Shown here one piece after another: positions 25,578 through 33,908 of a DNA stretch of 64,000 nt. The DNA is from Collinsella sp. An2 (GTDB lineage Bacteria; Actinomycetota; Coriobacteriia; Coriobacteriales; Coriobacteriaceae), in NCBI RefSeq assembly GCF_002160065.1, contig NZ_NFJW01000001.1:186001-250000 (forward strand), written 5' to 3'. The stretch's first letter is position 1. The number at the start of each line of letters is the position of its first letter. Under the pieces are notes generated by a model that was not told the DNA's origin, searched no databases, and saw only the letters and a program-made list of their open reading frames with translations. A program made the position numbers and the translations under genes.

Positions 25578-25973
25578 ATGGCGGAGACGGTTTTCGCGAC
25601 GGTCGAGGAGTACGAGGCGCGCTACGGCGCCCCCGGTGACGAGAAGCGCCTTAAGGTGCTCCTCGGCGATGCGTCGAACTACATGCTCAGCGCCTTCGAG
25701 GAGGTCTACGGAACCTACGCGAAGGGCGTGTGCGACGCCTTCGACCGCAACGCCGGCGCCGTCTGCTGCCTGCTTGTGAGCAGGGTTCTCAACGCCCCCG
25801 CCGCCATGGCGGGGGCAACCCAGTACAGCCAGGGCGCGGGCGGCTACACGGCATCCGTGACCTTCGGCAGCGCCATGGGCGAGATGTACCTGGGCAAGAC
25901 AGTGCGCGAGGCGCTCGGGCTGGACGCGCAGATCATGCGCAGCCTGCACCCGATGGAGAGGGGCGAGCTGTGA
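25578..25973 (+). CDS. Head-tail connector (gp6/gp15-like adaptor)
   Basis: 131 residues, helical, starting ATVEEYEARYG, with LKVLLGDASNYMLSAFEEVY. The typical layout for adaptors that dock under the portal, directly after capsid genes. Stop overlaps the next GTG. Confidence 0.8.
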   Translation: MAETVFATVEEYEARYGAPGDEKRLKVLLGDASNYMLSAFEEVYGTYAKGVCDAFDRNAGAVCCLLVSRVLNAPAAMAGATQYSQGAGGYTASVTFGSAMGEMYLGKTVREALGLDAQIMRSLHPMERGEL

Positions 25974-26308
25974 ACCTCATCCAAGGCGAGCAGGTGACAG
26001 TGATCCGGCGCACCGCGAAGCGCGACGAGCTGGGCGAGCCCGCGGGCTTCACCGAGGAGCGCGAGCAGGTCGAGAACGTCGTGGTCTACCCGGGCGCGAC
26101 CGCCGATCTCGCCGCCTCCCGCCCCGAGGGCGTGACGGTCGCGTTCACGCTGTGCTTCCCGAAGAGCTACGAGGGCGAGCTTCGCGGCTGCTCCGTGCTC
26201 GTGAGGGGCGTCGAGCACAAGGTGGTCGGAGACCCGCAGCGGTACGCGCCGGAGAACACGCCCGGAGACTGGAACCTGACGGCGGAGGTGAGCAGGACAG
26301 ATGGCTAA
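25970..26308 (+). CDS. Head closure / connector protein
   Basis: 112 residues, beta-rich (VTVIRRTAKRDELGEP, CSVLVRGVEHKVVGDPQRY, ENTPGDWNLTAEV), the usual pattern of SPP1 gp16-like stoppers. GTG 25970 overlaps the adaptor's stop (GTGA). Confidence 0.8.
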   Translation: MNLIQGEQVTVIRRTAKRDELGEPAGFTEEREQVENVVVYPGATADLAASRPEGVTVAFTLCFPKSYEGELRGCSVLVRGVEHKVVGDPQRYAPENTPGDWNLTAEVSRTDG

Positions 26309-26591
26309 GTGCAGGTGCAAGGTCAAGTTCGGCCCCTTCAAGCCCAAGAGGAGCGGATACGCGGCAGTTATGAACGCATCCGCATGCCAGTCAATCCTGA
26401 AGGGCCACGCCGAGCAAACCAAGAGGGCCGCGACGCTCGCCCTCGGCGATGACGGTTACACGAGCGCCGATGGCTACAAGATCGGCGTGGCGCACGGCAA
26501 GCTCGCGAACGGCTACTACGTGCGCACCTACACGTGGCACGCGATGCGCGACAACCTGCTCTATAACACGCTGAAGGAGGCCCTCCGATGA
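26301..26591 (+). CDS. HK97 gp10-like tail completion protein
   Basis: 96 residues. AAVMNASACQSILKGHAEQT (helix) followed by VRTYTWHAMRDNLLYNTL fits gp10-type neck proteins. Eight-base overlap with the gene before. Confidence 0.75.
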   Translation: MAKCRCKVKFGPFKPKRSGYAAVMNASACQSILKGHAEQTKRAATLALGDDGYTSADGYKIGVAHGKLANGYYVRTYTWHAMRDNLLYNTLKEALR

Positions 26592-26935
26592 TGGACGTGG
26601 AGCGCGTGGTGGCGCAGCGCCTCATGGGTGCCACGGGCATCAAGGCCGTCCTCGAGGTTCCGGAGGAGCGGCCGGATGAGTTCATCTCCGTGGAGATGAC
26701 GGGCGGCACAGGTGACCGCTTCATCCGGCAGGCGAGCCTCGCCGTGCAGTCGTGGGCGCAGACGCGCCAGCGCGCCGCCGAGATCTCGCGCCTCGTGGAG
26801 GCCGCGGTGTCGGGAATCGCGGACGCGGAGCAGAACGTGTTCCGCGCCGTGGCAACCGGCTCGTACAGATGGCCAGACCCGGACTCGGGGCAGGCCAGAT
26901 ACCAGACGAACGTTGAACTGACGATTTGCGAATAG
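26588..26935 (+). CDS. Tail terminator protein
   Basis: 115 residues. FISVEMTGGTGDRFIRQASL, then QSWAQTRQRAAEISRLVEAA and a C-terminal YQTNVELTI strand fit gpU-like tail terminators. Position between neck and tail tube genes agrees. Confidence 0.75.
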   Translation: MMDVERVVAQRLMGATGIKAVLEVPEERPDEFISVEMTGGTGDRFIRQASLAVQSWAQTRQRAAEISRLVEAAVSGIADAEQNVFRAVATGSYRWPDPDSGQARYQTNVELTICE

Positions 26936-26952
26936 GAAGGAAGGGAACGGCC

Positions 26953-27537
26953 ATGGCAAACACGGTTGCTACCTCCAACAACGTGAACAACGTGTCCTCC
27001 GCGAAGGGCGTGGCGGGAGGCTACATCTTCTCGGCGCCTGTGGGCACCGACCTGCCGACCGACATCAAGACGCCCCTCGACCAGGCGTTCAAGGTGCTCG
27101 GATTCATCTCCGAGGACGGCTACGTGGAGACGCTCGAGAGCGACTCCGAGGACATCGTGGACATGAACGGCACGCTCATGGACTCGCCCACCACCTCCCG
27201 CGTGGAGAGCGCCCAGTTCACCCTCGCCGAGATCAAGGCGGAGACGCTGAAGGTGCAGTACGGCGAGGACAACGTGACGGACGCCAACGGCATCATCACG
27301 GTCAAGCACAACGGCGATTCCGCCTGCATCCGCTCCTACGTGCTGGAGCTGGTGCTCAAGAACGGGCGCCGCTGGCGCAAGGTCGTGCCCATGGGCCAGT
27401 CTGCCGAGCTTGATGACCTCACCATCGCCGTTGCGGAGCTGTGCGCCCGCGCCCTGACGATGAAGTACCTTCAGGACGAGGACGGCAACACCTGCTACGA
27501 CTACTACGAGTCCACCGAGACCGACCCCACGGAGTAG
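26953..27537 (+). CDS. Major tail tube protein
   Basis: 194 residues, beta-rich (VAGGYIFSAPVGTDLPTDI, FKVLGFISEDGYVETLESD), typical of siphovirus tube proteins. ATG 26953 follows AGGAAGGGAACGG. It precedes the frameshifted chaperone pair. Confidence 0.85.
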   Translation: MANTVATSNNVNNVSSAKGVAGGYIFSAPVGTDLPTDIKTPLDQAFKVLGFISEDGYVETLESDSEDIVDMNGTLMDSPTTSRVESAQFTLAEIKAETLKVQYGEDNVTDANGIITVKHNGDSACIRSYVLELVLKNGRRWRKVVPMGQSAELDDLTIAVAELCARALTMKYLQDEDGNTCYDYYESTETDPTE

Positions 27538-27547
27538 GTGATCCGGC

Positions 27548-27835
27548 ATGAATCAGGTCAAGTTCCAGGTCGAGGGCGTCGAGGGGAGCTTCTTCTGCGA
27601 CGCGGACCAGCTCACCAGCTACCGCACGATCAAGCAGTTCGCGCTCGGTGACAAGAACCCCGAGGGCCTCTTCGAGGCGCTCGAGCGCGTGTACATGGGC
27701 AAGGACGAGGAGTACGTGGACCGCGTGGGCGGCATGGACGGCCTCGCCAAGCTCAACGACGCTGCCACGGCGGCGGTGAAGGCAAAAAACTCCTCGGGTT
27801 CGTCTCGTGCCTCGAGGAGCACCGGGACGAAGTAA
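27548..27835 (+). CDS. Tail assembly chaperone, short form (G-like)
   Basis: 95 residues, acidic with an Ala/Ser/Lys tail. Near its end lies the heptamer A AAA AAC (27784-27790) in the correct phase for -1 slippage, giving the long GT-like product. Located between tail tube and tape measure as usual. Confidence 0.85.
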   Translation: MNQVKFQVEGVEGSFFCDADQLTSYRTIKQFALGDKNPEGLFEALERVYMGKDEEYVDRVGGMDGLAKLNDAATAAVKAKNSSGSSRASRSTGTK

Positions 27836-28185
27836 CCGCGGACTTTCAGCAGTACTACGGCATCCCCCTCCCTCTGGAGGGGGATGTGCCGGACCTTCGG
27901 CGCATGGCGCTCCTCTGGGCGCAGCTCCCCGCAGAGTCGCGCACGGCGCGCATGCAGGCGCCCACGCTCGAGTGGCAGACGGGTGACTACCTGCTCTGGC
28001 AAATCGAGTTCCAGCTTCGGAACCTCATCTGGGCGCTCACGTACGACAAGAAGCACCCGGTGCCCAAGCCGAAGCCCATCCAGACGCCGGGGCAGCTCGC
28101 CGAGGCGCAGCGGAAGCGCGATCACGCGCTCGCGGCGAAGGAACAGATAGACAAGCTGCTCGGATTGGAGGGAATGAATGGCTGA
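27548..28185 (+). CDS. Tail assembly chaperone, long form by -1 frameshift (GT-like)
   Basis: Slipping at 27784-27790 joins codons 1-81 of the short form to the -1 frame, continuing LLGFVSCLEEHRDEVTADFQ into the downstream frame that contains GTG 27886; about 212 residues. No stop lies between the slip site and that frame. The fused C-terminal part (MQAPTLEWQTGDYLLWQIEF) recruits tape measure in known systems. Confidence 0.85.
27784..27790 (+). other. Programmed -1 frameshift slippery heptamer
   Basis: The zero frame reads gcA AAA AAC; the canonical X XXY YYZ form. Directly after it CTCCTCG (27790-27796) and CGAGGAG (27813-27819) can pair as a stem, although the spacer is shorter than the usual 5-9 bases. 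Confidence 0.85.
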
Positions 28186-30979
28186 CGGCGCAAACGTCGG
28201 TTCCGCATACGTCACCCTGTTCCCGTCCATGGACGGGTTCGCCGACGAGCTGAACAAGGAGTTCGGCCCTGCCGGCACCAGCGCGGGCAAGGACTTCGGG
28301 GACGGCCTCTCCTCCGGCGTCGAATCGGGCGCGTCGGACGCGAAGCAGGCCGTCTCCGGCCTTACCGACACGGCATCAAAGGAGGCGGAGTCCATGGGCT
28401 CCGCCCTCAAGTCCGCGATAAGCGACGCGGGCAAGTCAATCTCAAGCTCGCTCTCCGGCTCCGGCATGTTCGACGGCCTGACATCCAAGGCGAAGGCCGC
28501 GGCCGATGGCATCACGAGCGCCTTCTCCGGCGTCAGGTCGGGCGTGTCCTCCGCCCTCAGCGGGGTGCAGGGCGCCATCAAGTCGGGCCTCTCCGGCGCC
28601 GAGAGCGCCGCGAAGAGCGCGATGAGCAAGGCCGCTGACGCCATCCCGGCGCCCATGAAGGGCGTGGGGAGCAAGGTCAAGGGCGCCCTGTCTGACGTGA
28701 CATCGGCGGCCAAGGCCGCTGTCGGTGACCTCGCACCCGCTCTCAAGGCCGAGGCGAGCAGGGCGGCGGACGCCTTCAGCTCCGGCCTCAGCAACATCAA
28801 GTCATCCGTCACGTCCGCCTTCGGCGGAATCAAGGGCGCCATCGCCGGACTCGGCATCGGCGCCGCCATCACGGAGTCCATAAGCGCTGCCGCCGAGGCG
28901 CAAACCTACATGTCGCGCCTATCGGCATCCGCCGACGCCAACAGCGTGAGCACCAAGGCCATGAACGCCACGTACACCGACCTCATCGGCGTGCTGGGCG
29001 AGACGGACCGCGTGGTGGAGACCTCCGGAAACCTGTTCGCGCTGTGCGGTGACAACCAGCAGCAGCTCAAGAGCCTCACCACGTCGCTCACGGGCGCGTA
29101 CTCGCAGTTCGGTGACGGTATGCCCATCGAGGCGCTCGCCGAGGCCGCCAACGAGACGGCCAAGGCCGGCACGGTCACGGGCAGCTTCGCGGACGCCCTC
29201 AACTGGGTTAGCGCGAGCACGGAGCAGTGGGGCGCCGCCATGGGCGGCAACAGCGCCGCGCAGGCCGCCTTCAACGCGGCCCTCGAGCAGGGCATGACGA
29301 AGGAGGACGCCTTCAACGAGGCCCTCGCCGCGTGCACGTCGGAGCAGGAGCGCCAGCAGCTCGTTGTCTCGGCCATGAACGCGCTGTACGGCGAGGCGGG
29401 CCAGAAGTACCAGGAGGCCAACTCCGACCTAATCGCGTACAACCAGTCGCAGGATGCCATGGCAACGAGCGTCGCGAACTTCGGCTCAAAGCTGATGCCC
29501 GCTGCCACGCTGGTGACCACGTTCGCCAGCACGGTGCTGGACGCCCTCTCGAACATGATCCCGCCCATCGACGTGAGCGCCATCACGAACGCCTTCTCGA
29601 TGCTCGGAACGACGGTCATGACCATCCTCATGCCCGCCATCCAGCCCATCGTGGCCGCGCTCCAGAACATGGCGAACACGCTCGGGCCGCTCATCATGCC
29701 GCTCATACAGCAGATTCTCATCCTGCTCCAGAACCTCGCCACGGTGCTCGCGCCCGTCGCGGCCGTCGTGGGCCAGATCGTCGCGGCCGTCATCAACGCG
29801 GCCACGCAGATTCTGGCGTTCGTCATCCCGGTAATCACCCAGATTGTCGAGATCATCAACCAGAACATGCCGGCGATTCAGAACATCGTCACGACGGTCA
29901 TGGGAGCCATCCAGACGGTCATCCAGACGGCCCTCGGAATCATCCAGGGCATCTGGAACGCCATCTGGCCCACGCTCTCCACGTACGTCGAGGGCGTCAT
30001 GAACAACATCAAGATAGTCATCGAGACGGTTCTCGGCGTCATCCAAGGCATCATCACCACGGTCACCGGCCTCATCTCCGGTGACTGGGAGCAGGTCTGG
30101 GAGGGCATCAAGCAGATCGCCCAGAGCGTCTGGGACGGCATCAAGGGCCTTGTCGAGAACGCCATCAACACGGTGAAGAACGTCATCGACAGCGTTCTGA
30201 ACACCATCAGCTCCATCTGGGACTCCATCTGGAACACGGTGAGGTCCACGGCGGAGAGCATCTGGAGCGGAATCCAGAGCGCCATCGACAGCGCCATCAA
30301 CGCCGTGAAGGGGACCATCGACAACGTTCTCAGCAGCATCAAGAGCGCGTGGGACAGCACGTGGAACGGCATCAAGTCGTTCTTCAGCGACATCTGGAAC
30401 GGCATCAAGAGCGCTGCGCAGGACGGCGTGAACAACGTCTACAACACGGTGACCAACATCAAGGACCGCATCCTCGGCTTCTTCTCCGGTGCCGGCAGCT
30501 GGCTCGTGAACGCGGGCGCCAGCATCATCAACGGCCTGAAGGACGGCATCATGAACGCCGTGGGCGGCGTGGTGAACGCCGTCTCCGGGGCCGTGAGCAG
30601 GATCAGGAACCTGTTCCCGTTCTCGCCCGCGAAGGAAGGCCCCTTCTCCGGCCACGGCTACACCACGTACTCCGGCAAGGCCCTCATGGGTGACTTCGCC
30701 GAGAGCATCAGGGCGCAGGCAGGCAAGGTGGCTGCCGCCACGGCATCCGTCATGGACGTGGCCAAGAACGGCCTCACGGCGCAGCTCACGACGGCCCGCA
30801 CGGTCGCGATCCGCACGGACACGCGCGACGAGTACGGCGGCACGCTCGAGACCATCACCGAGCTGCTGCGCGCCATCGCGGAGAAGGACGGGGACGTTTA
30901 CATCGACGGCGCCAAGGTGTCGGCGGCAATCGCTCGCCGCTCCCTTGCAACTGCCACAGGAAGAGGGGTGAGGATGTGA
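28178..30979 (+). CDS. Tape measure protein
   Basis: 933 residues, the largest phage gene. An N-terminal Ser/Ala/Gly-rich helical part (about 1-210), a domain with QQQLKSLTTSLTGAYSQFGD, a hydrophobic centre (about 430-600), then repeated amphipathic IWDSIWNTVRS / IWNGIKSAAQDG segments and a C-terminal FPFSPAKEGPFSGHGYTTYS block typical of tape measures. By family rule its length sets tail length: very roughly 140 nm at 0.15 nm per residue. Confidence 0.95.
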   Translation: MADGANVGSAYVTLFPSMDGFADELNKEFGPAGTSAGKDFGDGLSSGVESGASDAKQAVSGLTDTASKEAESMGSALKSAISDAGKSISSSLSGSGMFDGLTSKAKAAADGITSAFSGVRSGVSSALSGVQGAIKSGLSGAESAAKSAMSKAADAIPAPMKGVGSKVKGALSDVTSAAKAAVGDLAPALKAEASRAADAFSSGLSNIKSSVTSAFGGIKGAIAGLGIGAAITESISAAAEAQTYMSRLSASADANSVSTKAMNATYTDLIGVLGETDRVVETSGNLFALCGDNQQQLKSLTTSLTGAYSQFGDGMPIEALAEAANETAKAGTVTGSFADALNWVSASTEQWGAAMGGNSAAQAAFNAALEQGMTKEDAFNEALAACTSEQERQQLVVSAMNALYGEAGQKYQEANSDLIAYNQSQDAMATSVANFGSKLMPAATLVTTFASTVLDALSNMIPPIDVSAITNAFSMLGTTVMTILMPAIQPIVAALQNMANTLGPLIMPLIQQILILLQNLATVLAPVAAVVGQIVAAVINAATQILAFVIPVITQIVEIINQNMPAIQNIVTTVMGAIQTVIQTALGIIQGIWNAIWPTLSTYVEGVMNNIKIVIETVLGVIQGIITTVTGLISGDWEQVWEGIKQIAQSVWDGIKGLVENAINTVKNVIDSVLNTISSIWDSIWNTVRSTAESIWSGIQSAIDSAINAVKGTIDNVLSSIKSAWDSTWNGIKSFFSDIWNGIKSAAQDGVNNVYNTVTNIKDRILGFFSGAGSWLVNAGASIINGLKDGIMNAVGGVVNAVSGAVSRIRNLFPFSPAKEGPFSGHGYTTYSGKALMGDFAESIRAQAGKVAAATASVMDVAKNGLTAQLTTARTVAIRTDTRDEYGGTLETITELLRAIAEKDGDVYIDGAKVSAAIARRSLATATGRGVRM

Positions 30980-31692
30980 GCAGGGAGACGCCCATATACT
31001 TCGACGGCAAAGACCTCAGCACGCTGCTGTGGGTCACCGGCGTGAAGCGCACCATCCTGCCCGAGCGCAACATCACCACGACGGAGGTTCCGGGCGTGGA
31101 CGGCTCCATGGTGAGTGGGGTCTCGCTGGCCCCGCTCACGGTAACGGTGACGGCGCACATCCGCAAGGACAGCGTGCAGGACGTGACGGACGCGCGGCGC
31201 CTCATCGCCGAGGCGCTCGCCACCGACACTCCGCGGCCGCTGTTCCTGCCGGACGAGCCGAACCGCTACCTCATGGCCATGTACCAGGGCGGAGCGGAGA
31301 TGTCGCGCAACGCGCACAAGCCCGGAGTGGAGCTGACGTTCTACTGCGCAGACCCGGTTTCGTACGGCGAGGAGCGCGCGCTCGACGTGACGGGCAGGCG
31401 CCCGGTGAACGTTCGCGGCACCTACCCGTGCAGGCCGACCATCACGGTGAAGCCGCCCCAGTCCGACGAGTGGCGCATCACGAAGGTGAGCACGCAGGAG
31501 TTCGTGGCCGTGGAGGGGCCGTTCACCGGTGAGCAGACTGTCGTTCTGGACACCGCCAACGAGCGCTGCACCATAAACGGCAACGACGTTCCCGTTGTGG
31601 TCAAGAGCGACTACTTCACGCTGCTGGGCACCGAGGAAATCGAGGTGTCGGGTGGGACCGCCCATCTGGAGTGGACGGAGAGGTGGCAGTGA
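30976..31692 (+). CDS. Distal tail protein (Dit-like)
   Basis: 238 residues. SRETPIYFDGKDLSTLLWV, then VPGVDGSMVSG and FYCADPVSYGEERALDV are Dit/gp37-like signatures; Dit forms the hub between tail tube and tip. GTG 30976 overlaps the tape measure stop. Confidence 0.87.
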   Translation: MSRETPIYFDGKDLSTLLWVTGVKRTILPERNITTTEVPGVDGSMVSGVSLAPLTVTVTAHIRKDSVQDVTDARRLIAEALATDTPRPLFLPDEPNRYLMAMYQGGAEMSRNAHKPGVELTFYCADPVSYGEERALDVTGRRPVNVRGTYPCRPTITVKPPQSDEWRITKVSTQEFVAVEGPFTGEQTVVLDTANERCTINGNDVPVVVKSDYFTLLGTEEIEVSGGTAHLEWTERWQ

Positions 31693-33899
31693 TGCGCATC
31701 GACGTGTACGACAGGCAGGACAACTACCTTCACACCATCGGGACGGGCGAGCTGATCGGCTTCGTCTGGACGGACGAGCTGAACGGCGAGGACAGCGTGG
31801 CCATCAGCACCACGTGGCCCATCGGCGAGGGCATGCGCCTCATCTGGAAGGACCGCACGAACACGGTCCACGAGCACGTGTGCCAAGACCCGCAGGCCAT
31901 CCGCGAGAGCGGCGACGTGTACTACACGGACACGGCGCTCAACTCCATCTGCGAGCTGTTCGGTGACTACATCGAAGACAAGAGACCATACGGATACACC
32001 TACGAGCTGGCGCTCACGGTGTGCCTCGAGCCCACGCGCTGGGAGGTCGGCACGGTTGACATGCCGGGCACGGTCTCCGAGTCGCTGACGTTCTACGCCA
32101 CGGACTGCCGCACGGCGCTCAACTCCATCCTGGAATCGGGCGGCGAGCTGGAGACGGAAATCGAGATGGGAGCCGGCGGAATCACCCGCAAGGTCGGCAT
32201 CCGCCAGCACAGGGGCCTCACCGGAGGCCACAGGCGCTTCAGCTACGGCAAGGATCTCGTGAGCATCACCCGCACGGAGCACTGGGGCGCGATAACGGCG
32301 TGCTACGGCTACGGCAAGGGCGTCGAGACGGACTCGGGGGGCTACGGGCGCAAGCTCACCTTCGCGGACATCAACGGCGGCAAGGCCTACGTGGAGGATG
32401 CCGAGGCGCTCGAGAAGTACGGAAGGCCTGACGGCAAGGGCGGGCTGGCCCATGTCTTCGGGACGTACGAGAACCAGAACTGCGAGGACGCGGAGCAGCT
32501 CAAGGCCGAGACGGAGGCCCACCTCCAGAGCCACAAGGAGCCTGGCGTAACGTACGAGGCGAGCGTGGTGGACCTGCTGGCCATGGGCCGCGAGTGGGAG
32601 GCCGTGGGCGTCGGCGATGACTGCCAGATCGTGGACAGGTCGTTTTCGCCCGCTCTCCGCTGCGAGGGCCGAGTCTCCAAGATGGTCACCGACATGCTGG
32701 GCGGCACCATCGAGGTGACGCTCGGCAACGTCGTGCAGACCATGGGAGACCTGCTGGCCAACCAGTCGCAGGAGCTGTCGAGTCTCAAGGAGCACTCCGC
32801 GCAGTGGGACGTGGCGGCATCGACGCCCCCGGCGTACCTCCAGCAGATAATGGACGGTCTGAACGCCGAGTTCAACAAGCAGGGCATGTCGTACAGGCAC
32901 ACCAGCTTCGAGAAGGGTGACATCTGGGCATCGGTGCCCATGGACAGCACCGGAAAGCCCACGGTGCCGGGCGGCACGGCCATCCAGATGTGCGCGCAGG
33001 GCTTCCGCATCGCGGACGGCACTCTGGCGGACGGAACGTGGGACTGGCAGGTGTTCGGCACCGGGCAGGGCTTCACGGCCAACGCCATCGTGGCGGGGAC
33101 CATCACGGGCGGCAACAGCCATTGGAACCTCGAGACCGGCGAGCTTCTGTTCAAGCAGGGCATGATAGCCGACACCAGCGGCAGGAACACGTGGAACCTC
33201 ACCACCGGTGACATGGCGCTGTCGGGTGACGTGACCATCTCCGGTGGAACCATCAGGGACGCCAGCGGCAGAAGCACGTGGAACCTGAGCACCGGTGACA
33301 TGGTGCTCGCGGGCAACCTCACGGTAAGAGGCGGCAAGATCATGGACGCATCCGGCCGCAACGTGTGGGACTTGGCCAACAGCAACATGAGCCTGGACAG
33401 CCCGAACACGAGCATCACGGGCGGCATCATCCGCGGCGCCGGGAACAACTACTGGAACCTCGACACGGGCGCCCTGAACCTCGACTTCATCCCGGACAGC
33501 GTGCAGACGCAGCTGAACCGGCTCGAGAGCGACGTGGAGGACGCCCAGTGGGACGCCACCATGGCCCGGAACGTCACCAACCGCATCAGCTTCACGTCGA
33601 ACGGCATGGAGATCGAGGGCACGAACGGCCAGACGCAGAGCGTGGCCACCTACACCTCGGAGGGCTTCGAGGTCGATGCCGAGACCTGCACCATCAGGAG
33701 CTCGACGGGCTCGCTGACGGTGAAGAACTGGGGCATGTACGGCGAGTTCGACAACAACGTTCGCATGTGGATCACGGACGGCTCGCGCTACGGCGGGGGC
33801 CATCACTTCCTCGCGAGCGGAGCGGACTACACGTTCATGGTCAACAAGGACGGCGCGTACTGGAACGGACAGAAGCTGGCAGTCGAGACCAGCGCGTAA
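31692..33899 (+). CDS. Tail-tip (Tal-like) protein with beta repeats
   Basis: 735 residues. The N-terminal 380 form a gp37/endopeptidase-like tail hub (RIDVYDRQDNYLHTIGTGEL). Then come four or five repeats of about 30 residues with the pattern GGxxxDxSGRxxWNLxTGDM (about residues 475-600), which should make a trimeric beta-helix, and a short C-terminal beta domain. ATG 31692 overlaps the Dit stop. Confidence 0.85.
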   Translation: MRIDVYDRQDNYLHTIGTGELIGFVWTDELNGEDSVAISTTWPIGEGMRLIWKDRTNTVHEHVCQDPQAIRESGDVYYTDTALNSICELFGDYIEDKRPYGYTYELALTVCLEPTRWEVGTVDMPGTVSESLTFYATDCRTALNSILESGGELETEIEMGAGGITRKVGIRQHRGLTGGHRRFSYGKDLVSITRTEHWGAITACYGYGKGVETDSGGYGRKLTFADINGGKAYVEDAEALEKYGRPDGKGGLAHVFGTYENQNCEDAEQLKAETEAHLQSHKEPGVTYEASVVDLLAMGREWEAVGVGDDCQIVDRSFSPALRCEGRVSKMVTDMLGGTIEVTLGNVVQTMGDLLANQSQELSSLKEHSAQWDVAASTPPAYLQQIMDGLNAEFNKQGMSYRHTSFEKGDIWASVPMDSTGKPTVPGGTAIQMCAQGFRIADGTLADGTWDWQVFGTGQGFTANAIVAGTITGGNSHWNLETGELLFKQGMIADTSGRNTWNLTTGDMALSGDVTISGGTIRDASGRSTWNLSTGDMVLAGNLTVRGGKIMDASGRNVWDLANSNMSLDSPNTSITGGIIRGAGNNYWNLDTGALNLDFIPDSVQTQLNRLESDVEDAQWDATMARNVTNRISFTSNGMEIEGTNGQTQSVATYTSEGFEVDAETCTIRSSTGSLTVKNWGMYGEFDNNVRMWITDGSRYGGGHHFLASGADYTFMVNKDGAYWNGQKLAVETSA

Positions 33900-33908
33900 G
33901 GAGGAGAA

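Noticed and set aside
25504-26373. Alternative-frame proteins overlapping the head-tail connector genes
   Set aside because: Arg-rich shadows; the real connectors are linked by stop-start overlaps in their own frames.
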